Below, piece by piece: positions 1 through 7,010 of a DNA stretch of 20,679 nt. The stretch lies in IMG/VR virus record IMGVR_UViG_3300017725_000101, positions 1 through 20,679 of that record, one strand, 5' to 3'. Every line of letters starts with the position of its first letter. Position 1 is the stretch's first letter. The position numbers were made by a program, and so were the translations under genes. This DNA is from a virus. Under the pieces are notes generated by a model that saw only the letters and a program-made list of their open reading frames with translations, ran no database searches and was not told the origin of the DNA.

Positions 1-2
1 AA

Positions 3-2240
3 TCAAGAGTCACAGATGCAGACCTGTTGCTTAGAGGTCAAGATGGTAGTTCATTTATAACTGCTCTTACTCTTGATATGTCAGAAGCAGGTTTTGCTAC
101 ATTTAACGATGGTGGTGCATTTGGTGGAACAGGTGCTTTAAAAATTCCAGTTGGTACAACAGGACAAAGGCCTACAGCCACAACAGGACAAATTCGATGG
201 AATAGTACAGATGGTGCTTTAGAAGTTTATAACGGAACTGCTTGGACTGCAGTTGGAACAGGTTCATCAAATAAAGTATTAGATACTGCTCCATTAAATA
301 ATGAAAAGATTGCAGTACATACAACTACAGCTGCGGTTCATGATGGAACATCTGCGGTTAATCAACAATTTACAGCGACTGCTGGACAAACAGCATTTAC
401 GTTAAGCCAAGATCCTTCATCAGAAAACAATACACAAGTTTATATTAATGGTGTATATCAACAAAAGACAGATTATACTGTGGTTGGTACTACATTAACT
501 TTTGATACTGGTTTAACAGTTGGTGATGTTGTTGAAGTTAACATGTTTACAGTTGCTACACTTGGTAATACAGATACTGTTACAGAAGGTGTAAGTAATC
601 TTTATCATACAACAGCAAGAGCTAGAGGAGCTATAAGTGTAAGCGGAAATGCATTATCATATAATAGTTCATCAGGCGTTATAACAGCAAACTTTGAAGA
701 AAGCCCTGCTTTTACGGGCAGTGTTGATGTGGCTGGTAACATCACAGTTGGTAATAATGATTCTATACTTGCTGAAAATAATTTAAGATTTAAGTCATCA
801 GGTGCTGCTTATATAGACCATAATACAAATGGTCAAAGTATTGTTTTTAGAACAAGTAACTCAAGTGCACTTGACACCCAAGCTCTTATTATAGATCACC
901 TTGGTAATTCAACAATTAGATCTGGTGGAAAACTAATCATTAACCGTACCGATAATGCAACTGGTGGTGAAATAACTTATGGCCCATCATCGGGAACTGG
1001 ATTTACATTTAATGATGTAAACAGTGACGGAATAGACTTTAAGACTGGATCCACCATGCTAATGTCAATTGACAGCACAAACCAGAAAGTTGGAATAGGA
1101 ACAGATTCTCCAGCAACACTTCTACATATCAAGAAGGCAGGTTCAACTTCAGCAGTACAAGAATTTATTAGAATAGAAAACAATGCAGGCGGTGGTGCAT
1201 CTGCAGGTTCATCAATCAATTTTCATCATTATCATGCAGGTGGTGGTCCAGCTGGAGGAGCGAAAGCCGCTTCTATCACAGCACAGAATATGGCTTCATG
1301 GCCAGGAGGAACTCCTTCTAGTTATAGCACAGGGTTAGCTTTTGGCACTTTACACGAAAATACTTTTGCCGAAAGAATGCGTATTTCTTCTAATGGAAAG
1401 GTAGGTATTAATGTTGAAAAGAATGGTAATAGTATTCCGCAAAAAACATTCCATGTAGAACATACTGCAGGAGCTTCTGAAGGTATACTTATATCCGGAG
1501 CTTCTGATACAGCAGGACATACCGCAGGAATACTACTAAGAGCAGAGGGTGGAGAAGCAGATTCTTCACTTCGAGCTAAAGGCGCTATCTTTTTCGAAAG
1601 AACAGGCACTTATGGTGTAGGTAAACTACATTTAGCAAATAACATTGGAGGAGACAATACTTCAGCTACTCTTTCACATGCAAGAATGACTTTAGATACT
1701 GATGGAACAATATCTACTTCAGGAGACTTTAAGCCTGGTGCTGATGTTATAATGAATAATGGTAGAGGTATATCTTTTTCAGCTACTGCAAATGCTAGTA
1801 CTGCTGGAACATCAATGGGATCGGAATTACTTGATGATTACGAAGAAGGAACATTTTCTCCTACAATTATAGCAGGTACAACAAATCCAACAGGGGGTAG
1901 TAATTTATCTCCAACAGGTCATTATGTAAAAATAGGAAGACAGGTTTGGGTTGCCTTTTATGTTGGTGTTTCATGGACCAATAGTCCATCTGGAGGAATT
2001 TATGTAAATCGTTTACCTTTTACTATAGCAAATAATAGTAATAATAACTCTCACCCTTCAGCTACAACTTACAATTTTGGGACTGGTACCGGAGAGTCAC
2101 CATTTTTATCACCACAGCTTGGTCAAACAAATGCAAGATTATATATGATGGGTCCTGCAGGTTGGGGAGCAGCAGATTTTGCTTCTCATGTAAGTTCACC
2201 ACTCTATATCACAGGACAATTTACATATTTTACAACATAG
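3..2240 (+). CDS. Tail fibre-like structural protein A (5' partial)
   Basis: The frame is open to the left edge and codes before the TTG at 27, so the start lies outside the window. The visible part is a modular virion fibre. Nt 144-257 encode a 'GTTGQRPTATTGQIRWN..DGALEVYNGTAW' module and nt 363-548 a 'FTATAGQTAFTL...VYINGV' module. Nt 576-695 encode a 'NLYHTTARARGAISV' module. Shaft repeats follow (VGIGTDSP at about 1089, RMRISSNGKVGI at about 1374). From 1824 a 'ELLDDYEEGTFSPTI' motif opens the C-terminal tip. I know these modules from cyanophage and pelagiphage tail fibres; the function is assigned by that resemblance. The gene ends in TAG, which overlaps the ribosome binding site of the next small gene. 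Whether it is a distal fibre or a baseplate-attached fibre cannot be told, because the N-terminal attachment region is missing. Confidence is high for a fibre-like role and low for its exact position on the virion. Confidence 0.85.
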   Translation, partial: SRVTDADLLLRGQDGSSFITALTLDMSEAGFATFNDGGAFGGTGALKIPVGTTGQRPTATTGQIRWNSTDGALEVYNGTAWTAVGTGSSNKVLDTAPLNNEKIAVHTTTAAVHDGTSAVNQQFTATAGQTAFTLSQDPSSENNTQVYINGVYQQKTDYTVVGTTLTFDTGLTVGDVVEVNMFTVATLGNTDTVTEGVSNLYHTTARARGAISVSGNALSYNSSSGVITANFEESPAFTGSVDVAGNITVGNNDSILAENNLRFKSSGAAYIDHNTNGQSIVFRTSNSSALDTQALIIDHLGNSTIRSGGKLIINRTDNATGGEITYGPSSGTGFTFNDVNSDGIDFKTGSTMLMSIDSTNQKVGIGTDSPATLLHIKKAGSTSAVQEFIRIENNAGGGASAGSSINFHHYHAGGGPAGGAKAASITAQNMASWPGGTPSSYSTGLAFGTLHENTFAERMRISSNGKVGINVEKNGNSIPQKTFHVEHTAGASEGILISGASDTAGHTAGILLRAEGGEADSSLRAKGAIFFERTGTYGVGKLHLANNIGGDNTSATLSHARMTLDTDGTISTSGDFKPGADVIMNNGRGISFSATANASTAGTSMGSELLDDYEEGTFSPTIIAGTTNPTGGSNLSPTGHYVKIGRQVWVAFYVGVSWTNSPSGGIYVNRLPFTIANNSNNNSHPSATTYNFGTGTGESPFLSPQLGQTNARLYMMGPAGWGAADFASHVSSPLYITGQFTYFTT

Positions 2241-2248
2241 GAGAAAAA

Positions 2249-2530
2249 ATGGCTTTAACAAAAGAAAATATAGTAGATAAATTAGAAATCGTTGAAGATG
2301 GAAGCGTTCAAATCAGAAAAGCTACTGTCATAAAAGAAGACGGGACTGAATTATCTAGAACATTTGAAAGATATGTTCTCCATCCAAGTACTAAAACAGG
2401 AGATACTTGGGGAGATACAGATATTTCTACGGAAGATGATAGAACTAAAGCAGTTTGTTCAGCGGTTTGGACAGATGCTGTTAAAAGTAGCTATCAAACT
2501 GCTTATGATGCTTCATTTGCATCAGAATAA
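2249..2530 (+). CDS. Small conserved-type hypothetical protein, 93 aa
   Basis: The open frame extends up to 2162, but the better start is the ATG at 2249. It has a strong AGGAGA at 2239-2244, just after the TAG of fibre A, and avoids an 87-nt overlap. The 93-residue product (MALTKENIVDKLEIVEDGSV..., ending ASFASE) is acidic and soluble, with no signal peptide or membrane segment. The N-terminal half reads as alternating beta strands (KLEIVEDGSVQIRKATVIKEDGTE) and the C-terminal half as helix. Small proteins starting MALTKEN and placed beside tail fibre genes are familiar to me from marine T4-like phages, but I know of no assigned function. Co-transcription and translational linkage with fibre A suggest an accessory role such as a fibre assembly factor or small virion protein; that is inference. 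Confidence 0.8.
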   Translation: MALTKENIVDKLEIVEDGSVQIRKATVIKEDGTELSRTFERYVLHPSTKTGDTWGDTDISTEDDRTKAVCSAVWTDAVKSSYQTAYDASFASE

Positions 2531-2546
2531 AGGTATAAATAATTAA
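2531..2546 (+). promoter_or_regulatory. T4-type late promoter abutting the start of gene C
   Basis: AGG at 2531-2533 is followed by a perfect TATAAATA at 2534-2541, then ATTAA and the ATG at 2547. TATAAATA is the T4 late promoter -10 element, read by the gp55-type sigma factor. Transcription normally starts about six bases after the box, which here is the start codon itself. There is no Shine-Dalgarno between box and ATG. Confidence 0.8.
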
Positions 2547-4310
2547 ATGGCATTAACAAAAGTAAAAGCTAGTAATATAACATTAACAACTGCTGCGGCA
2601 AATAGTAATGATACTACTCCTGCCACAACGCAATATGTTACAACAGCTATTAATAATTTAATAGATGGAGCTCCTGCAACATTAAATACATTAGATGAAA
2701 TTGCAGCAGCTTTAAATGACGATGCCGCTTTAAATACTACTCTTACAAATGCTATAGCAGCTAAATTGCCACTAGCTGGTGGAACATTAACTGGCGCTTT
2801 AACAATGAGTGATCCACCAACTATAAATAATGCAAGAGTTATAGTACAAAGAGCAAATGATGATTCATCAATAACTTTTGCTAATAATGCAAGTGGTACT
2901 CCTTCAAGTCATACTTGGGCAATAGGATTAGACTATTCAGCAAGTAATGGTCTATCAATTGCTTATTCTGCTAGTGGTATACCTTCATTAACCGGGAGTA
3001 ATTTAGTACAAATAGACACTACAGGCAAAGTTGGTATTGGAACAAGCGCTCCGTTATCTAAATTAGCAGTTGCAGATGACAATAGTTTTAGTGGTGCAGA
3101 CGGTCAAATTGTATTCTCTATAACACCTTCGGTAAGTAATACTGAAAGCGCAGGCATGGCGTTTGGCACTTATAACGATAACGATTATTGGAAACAAGGC
3201 ATATTCTGGAAGCGCACTGGTTCGTATGGTAGAGGTGAACTGCATTTTGCTAATAGGGCAGCAGCAGATTCAACAACAGTATCAATATCTGACTCTAAGA
3301 TGATGATTGATGAAGACGGCAACGTTGGTATCGGAACAACTGCTCCAAATGCTCCATTAACGGTTTGGACTGCTTCATCCGCATCAAGTCAGAGTGCATT
3401 ACGACTTAATAATCCTGGTGGTTTTACAAATGTAGGAGCTGGTGCTGAACTTATATTCTCTCAAGATAGAAGTACTTCTGAAGACTATAGAATGGCCGCA
3501 ATAACTTCTGGACAACAATATGCCGGCTCATCATCAGGAGCAGATTTAAAATTCTGGACACGTCATAGTTCCTCAATAACCAACAAAATGACATTATCGG
3601 CCGACGGAACGTTGGTTTTAAGGCCCAGTGGAGTCACTACAGGGCTACAATTACAAGGACGTTCATCAGATAATAACTTCTTTATACAGTTTAATACTAA
3701 TGGCGGTACTGCAAATAAAGCTTCTATAGGTACTGATACTGGAAATAATACCTTACAATATGGAGCAGATAATCATAAGTTTGTAAACCAAGCAACTAAT
3801 GCTACTGCAATGTCTATTGCTTCAACAAACGCGCCAAGGCTGCATGTAGGAAGTGGAAATCAGAATGGTGCTACTGGAAAAAGAGGTGTACGAACTGGTC
3901 GTACTATATACAACTGGTTTAATTATGGAAAAAATGAAGGACATACATATCTTCACATAAAAACAGACCTTCAGTTTCCCACTGGTAGTAATCCACAACC
4001 TACAATGTCTATGCTTCACATTAAAGGATATACTTATAGTGCAGAAAGTTTTGATTCAATGCTTGGGTTTCATAATTGGAGCGGCACTATTCATCAACCA
4101 ATATATACAAATAATGGGACAAGAACTGTTGTGAGTTCTAGTTGGGCGCCATACAGGTCATCTGATAATTATGTAGTTATAGTTTTAAGTATTGGCAACA
4201 ACTATCCAGGAATATCTATAGATTGGCATCAAGCGTTTGATTCATACACATTTAGGGATATTGATGTATTAGCTTTCACTAAAAATGCAAATACAAGCGG
4301 AGTTTATTAA
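2547..4310 (+). CDS. Tail fibre-like protein C with shared adaptor and beta tip
   Basis: This 587-residue fibre has three parts. Residues 22-86 are an adaptor (ATTQYVTTAI..LNTLDEIAAALNDD..., ending KLPLAGGTLTG) also found in D, F and H and common in phage side-tail and marine fibres. The middle is a shaft with VGIGTSAP and VGIGTTAP repeats and a 'RTGSYGRGELHFAN' block that also occurs in fibre A. Residues about 451-587 form a tip containing YLHIKTD, LHIKGYTYS and NYVVIVLSI and ending SGVY; it is homologous to stand-alone protein J. Host-receptor binding by the tip is inferred from its position. The ATG at 2547 is set by the late promoter directly upstream. There is no leader with a ribosome binding site; the nearest AGG is 13 nt away. 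A 49-codon gene follows after one base. Confidence 0.87.
   Translation: MALTKVKASNITLTTAAANSNDTTPATTQYVTTAINNLIDGAPATLNTLDEIAAALNDDAALNTTLTNAIAAKLPLAGGTLTGALTMSDPPTINNARVIVQRANDDSSITFANNASGTPSSHTWAIGLDYSASNGLSIAYSASGIPSLTGSNLVQIDTTGKVGIGTSAPLSKLAVADDNSFSGADGQIVFSITPSVSNTESAGMAFGTYNDNDYWKQGIFWKRTGSYGRGELHFANRAAADSTTVSISDSKMMIDEDGNVGIGTTAPNAPLTVWTASSASSQSALRLNNPGGFTNVGAGAELIFSQDRSTSEDYRMAAITSGQQYAGSSSGADLKFWTRHSSSITNKMTLSADGTLVLRPSGVTTGLQLQGRSSDNNFFIQFNTNGGTANKASIGTDTGNNTLQYGADNHKFVNQATNATAMSIASTNAPRLHVGSGNQNGATGKRGVRTGRTIYNWFNYGKNEGHTYLHIKTDLQFPTGSNPQPTMSMLHIKGYTYSAESFDSMLGFHNWSGTIHQPIYTNNGTRTVVSSSWAPYRSSDNYVVIVLSIGNNYPGISIDWHQAFDSYTFRDIDVLAFTKNANTSGVY
2610..2804 (+). repeat. Fibre adaptor module, copy 1 (C)
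   Basis: Encodes residues 22-86 of fibre C. It matches the F copy best (LDEIAAALNDDAALNTTLTN in both); the D and H copies read LNELAAA.GDDANFSTTV instead. DNA identity is patchy but includes runs such as aaatacattagatgaaat, shared with F. Confidence 0.85.
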
Positions 4311-4311
4311 T

Positions 4312-4461
4312 ATGGAAGAATATACAAAAGAAGAAACATTAGATATAATAAATGAAGGTGGTGGAATATTTCCAGTAGCAGTAAATGGTGATATTGTTAA
4401 CCAGTATGGTCATTGGTTTATTATGAAAAATGATAAATGGGAATATCAACCTCCTGAATAA
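4312..4461 (+). CDS. Small hypothetical protein, 49 aa
   Basis: A short frame runs from the ATG at 4312 to the TAA at 4459-4461 and fills the gap between fibres C and D. It encodes 49 residues (MEEYTKEETLDIINEGGG... ending KNDKWEYQPPE), acidic and rich in aromatic residues in its second half (QYGHWFIMKNDKWEYQ). The start is one base after the stop of fibre C, a spacing that favours translational coupling. The stop lies six bases before the late promoter box of D, so the frame fits its interval exactly. No family is recognised. Its place matches the fibre-then-small-gene pattern of the array, so a fibre accessory role is possible. The alternative is a chance frame, but the tight fit and sensible composition argue for a real gene. 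Confidence 0.7.
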   Translation: MEEYTKEETLDIINEGGGIFPVAVNGDIVNQYGHWFIMKNDKWEYQPPE

Positions 4462-4463
4462 AT

Positions 4464-4480
4464 AGGTATAAATAAGTAAT
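4464..4480 (+). promoter_or_regulatory. T4-type late promoter abutting the start of gene D
   Basis: AGG at 4464-4466, perfect TATAAATA at 4467-4474, then AGTAAT and the ATG at 4481. The spacing is one base longer than at C, F, H and gp13. Initiation six bases after the box would place the 5' end at or one base before the ATG. Confidence 0.8.
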
Positions 4481-6637
4481 ATGGCATTTTCAAAAGCAAG
4501 AAGATTATCAGATTTTATAGCAGCAGATGGTACTATACCAACTGGGAAATTTGCCAGTGGGACAATTACTTCTGCTCATATAGCTAACTTAGGAATTACT
4601 CATGCTGATCTCCATACTAATATGGATCTTACTGGTAAAACTGTTCTAGTAGCAAATGCATCAACTGGCGATAATGATACGACCGCAGCAAATACGGCAT
4701 TCGTACAACAAGAAATCGCAGCATTAGTTGATAGCTCACCTTCAGCTTTAAATACATTAAATGAATTAGCTGCAGCTTTAGGCGATGATGCAAATTTTAG
4801 TACAACAGTTAATACTAATATAGCAGCAAAACTACCACTAGCAGGTGGTACGATGACAGGCCATTTGCGAGGAACTTCTTTTAGTGTTGGCGCTGGAGAT
4901 GCTGGAGAAGCACTTAATATTCTTGATGGTGGACACACGGGACAAGGAGCAGCAAATACAGTAAGTTTAGCTTCTTTTGCAGAAAGCGCTTCTGGAAATT
5001 CCGCGGGTCTTTGGATTGGTTCTATGACTAACGAGAACACTGCTGTTCTTGGATCAAGGACATCTTCGGGAAATTTTGCATTTCAAACTTATCATAATAG
5101 TGCTTGGGGCGAAAGAATGCGAATTTCTTCAGGTGGTAATGTTGGTATTGGTACTCTCGCAAATATTGATCAAATGCTCCACCTAGAAAAATCTGCAGGA
5201 ACAACGATAGTAAAAACAGAAGTTGCAGCAAACAGCATAGTCGGTTTTGAAATACAAAAAACAGGCTCAACCACTTCTAATTGGAGAATCGTAGATGGAC
5301 AAACAGCTAATGGCAATTTAGAAATATATGATGTAACAGATTCTCGCTCAGTAATGATGATTGATGGTGATGGCGATATTGGTATGGGTGTTGCTCCTGC
5401 CACACATGCAAAATTAACATTAGGTGGAACTGCAACCTCATACAGTTCGGTTTTAGCATTTGATAATAATACTGCTGGTGGTGCAACATTCTTTATGGTA
5501 GCGTCAGATAACACATGGTCAGCAGGCGCCAATAAGTTTCTCATGGGGCATGGTGTACCCTCTAGTTCTGCGGTTGACGTTACTATAGATGCAGATGGTA
5601 GAGTTGCTATTGGAACAGATACTCCAAGTGCGCACACTCCTTTAACTGCTTATTATAGCTCTACTAGTCAATTTAATATAGGTGGACCACAAGCTGGTAT
5701 TTCTAATAATGTTTATTATAATGGTTCTGCTTATACAAATAGAAACACAGGTGCAGGTGGATCACTATTACAAATGGCCACTGATGGTAGTTTTGCATTT
5801 AGGAGAGCAACATCAGGTAGTTCACCTACATTAAATTACTCAATGTACATCGATGCAAATGGAGCTGTTGGTATTGGACCGACTTCTATATCTTCAGGCG
5901 TAAAGCTAGAGGTAACTGGTGGTAAAATATACGTACCAGGTCATAACATACAAGCACAGACTGCTTTAATTGGTGGATATACTAATTATAAATGGAAAGA
6001 ACAACCATCAAACAACGCAGCATCTGGTCCAACAAATAATAGATCCGCAGCCTTTATAGGGTCAAACTCATCGACTACTGGTATTGTTTTGCAAAGAGAT
6101 TCAATTGGAAATACTTTTCCAGACTTTGCGATTACAGAGAGTGGATATACATACATCAACGGCAATATAACAATGCAAAATGGTGGTAATGATTCTGCTG
6201 ACTATCGTTCGGGAGCTGCTGGTTATGTTAATTGGGGCTCAAAAATAGAAAATCATGGTTGGAAGAACTGGTCTGGTACTGGAAACTATACTGCAAGATT
6301 ATATACACCTATCGTTCATAATGAAGGAAATATGTTTCAACTAGAAATCGATGTATTTGGATATAGTACGGGTGGTTATGCTCAAAGATACATTGGTGGA
6401 GGATATGCTTATTCGGGAAGTTCATTAATAGCACACGGTACTGTAGCACTATCTGGAACTTTAACACATAGATTAACTACAGCAACACATCCAAACTTTA
6501 ATTCAACAGTGGTTTGTTTTGATATAGGTCATACTAATAATAACGGAACAGCTTATTATAATCATATGAGATGGAGATATCAGGGTTGGAATGGTAAGAA
6601 ATCAGAAGATTTTGTTTGGTCAGCAGTAACAACATAG
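4481..6637 (+). CDS. Tail fibre-like protein D
   Basis: The product has 718 residues. The N-terminus (MAFSKARRLSDFIAADGTIP.., about 1-60) is unlike those of the other fibres and may be its attachment part. Residues 66-129 are the shared adaptor, of the LNELAAALGDDANFSTTV type. The shaft carries GERMRISSGGNVGIGT, DIGMGVAP, VAIGTDTP and VGIGPTS repeats spaced along about 200-480. Residues about 593-718 (GWKNWSG...YTARLYTPIVHNEGNMFQLEIDVFGYS...) form a beta-rich tip that may be distantly related to the tips of C and J. There is no S74 or C1q signature. A receptor-binding role is inferred from architecture. The start is fixed by the late promoter box six bases upstream and by the conserved ATGGC context. 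Confidence 0.86.
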   Translation: MAFSKARRLSDFIAADGTIPTGKFASGTITSAHIANLGITHADLHTNMDLTGKTVLVANASTGDNDTTAANTAFVQQEIAALVDSSPSALNTLNELAAALGDDANFSTTVNTNIAAKLPLAGGTMTGHLRGTSFSVGAGDAGEALNILDGGHTGQGAANTVSLASFAESASGNSAGLWIGSMTNENTAVLGSRTSSGNFAFQTYHNSAWGERMRISSGGNVGIGTLANIDQMLHLEKSAGTTIVKTEVAANSIVGFEIQKTGSTTSNWRIVDGQTANGNLEIYDVTDSRSVMMIDGDGDIGMGVAPATHAKLTLGGTATSYSSVLAFDNNTAGGATFFMVASDNTWSAGANKFLMGHGVPSSSAVDVTIDADGRVAIGTDTPSAHTPLTAYYSSTSQFNIGGPQAGISNNVYYNGSAYTNRNTGAGGSLLQMATDGSFAFRRATSGSSPTLNYSMYIDANGAVGIGPTSISSGVKLEVTGGKIYVPGHNIQAQTALIGGYTNYKWKEQPSNNAASGPTNNRSAAFIGSNSSTTGIVLQRDSIGNTFPDFAITESGYTYINGNITMQNGGNDSADYRSGAAGYVNWGSKIENHGWKNWSGTGNYTARLYTPIVHNEGNMFQLEIDVFGYSTGGYAQRYIGGGYAYSGSSLIAHGTVALSGTLTHRLTTATHPNFNSTVVCFDIGHTNNNGTAYYNHMRWRYQGWNGKKSEDFVWSAVTT
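4676..4867 (+). repeat. Fibre adaptor module, copy 2 (D)
   Basis: Encodes residues 66-129 of fibre D, ending KLPLAGGTMTG. It groups with the H copy (LNELAAA, GDDANFSTTV) rather than with C and F. Confidence 0.85.
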
Positions 6638-6646
6638 GAGAATTAA

Positions 6647-6943
6647 ATGAATGATTTTACAGACGCACCATGGTTAAATAATACGCCTCCTCCACAGGAG
6701 ATTACAGACAAAATAGAAGAATTAAATGGTTATATTAACAGGAGAATTCAGGCTTATAATAGAATAGAAGAACAATTAGATCTTCTATTTAAAGACGTAG
6801 ATGCAGGTAAATTTGGAGATGATGCTAAAACTGGTTCATGGTATTTACATGTAAAATCAGTAAAAGACGATTATTTAAAACCAAGTAATCCCGAAACATT
6901 ACAAGAAGAATTAGATTCGCTAATAACGAAACACCACGGGTAG
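6647..6943 (+). CDS. Small hypothetical fibre-linked protein, 98 aa
   Basis: It starts at 6647 behind GGAGA at 6637-6641, which overlaps the TAG of fibre D. The 98-residue acidic protein has a proline-rich start (PWLNNTPPPQ). A predicted helix with YNRIEEQLDLLFKDVDAG spans residues 37-54, followed by SWYLHVKSVKDDYLKPSN at 64-81 and a final helix at 84-95. The 'IEEQLDLL(Y/F)KD' pattern recalls small proteins next to tail fibre genes in marine phages, where no firm function is known to me. A role in fibre assembly or in the collar is possible but not shown. The following 67 nt contain the promoter region of gene E. Confidence 0.8.
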   Translation: MNDFTDAPWLNNTPPPQEITDKIEELNGYINRRIQAYNRIEEQLDLLFKDVDAGKFGDDAKTGSWYLHVKSVKDDYLKPSNPETLQEELDSLITKHHG

Positions 6944-6979
6944 ATAAATAGTTATTGGAAGGATAAATCGGTATAAATA
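6943..6979 (+). promoter_or_regulatory. Late promoter of gene E with two upstream look-alikes
   Basis: TATAAATA at 6972-6979 is a perfect late box. Upstream lie GATAAATA at 6943-6950, overlapping the previous stop codon, and GATAAATC at 6962-6969. The perfect box is 31 nt before the ATG, leaving a true leader with a ribosome binding site, unlike the other late promoters of this window. Confidence 0.75.
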
Positions 6980-6993
6980 GTAATATTAACCTT

Positions 6994-7007
6994 GGAGAGT
7001 GAAAAGG
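6994..7007 (+). promoter_or_regulatory. Ribosome binding site of gene E
   Basis: GGAGAG at 6994-6999 and AAAAGG at 7002-7007 precede the ATG at 7011. The first is 11 bases from the ATG and the second 3 bases, so the purine-rich stretch as a whole is the likely site. It confirms the 7011 start. Confidence 0.65.
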
Positions 7008-7010
7008 TAA

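Noticed and set aside
27-29. TTG as the start of fibre A
   Set aside because: The frame is open and fibre-like before this point to the window edge, and no ribosome binding site precedes it. The gene is 5' truncated by the window.
2162-2248. Upstream ATG extension of the 93-residue gene
   Set aside because: The extra residues are an off-frame read of the end of fibre A. A strong AGGAGA stands just before the ATG at 2249.
2822-2829. Perfect TATAAATA inside gene C
   Set aside because: It lies within codons for ...TINN..., lacks the AGG flank, and the nearby ATG is out of frame, so it is probably chance in AT-rich coding DNA.
3897-4310. Possible diversity-generating retroelement target in the tips of C and J
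   Set aside because: No reverse transcriptase or template repeat is present in the window, and C and J differ throughout rather than mainly at adenine positions.
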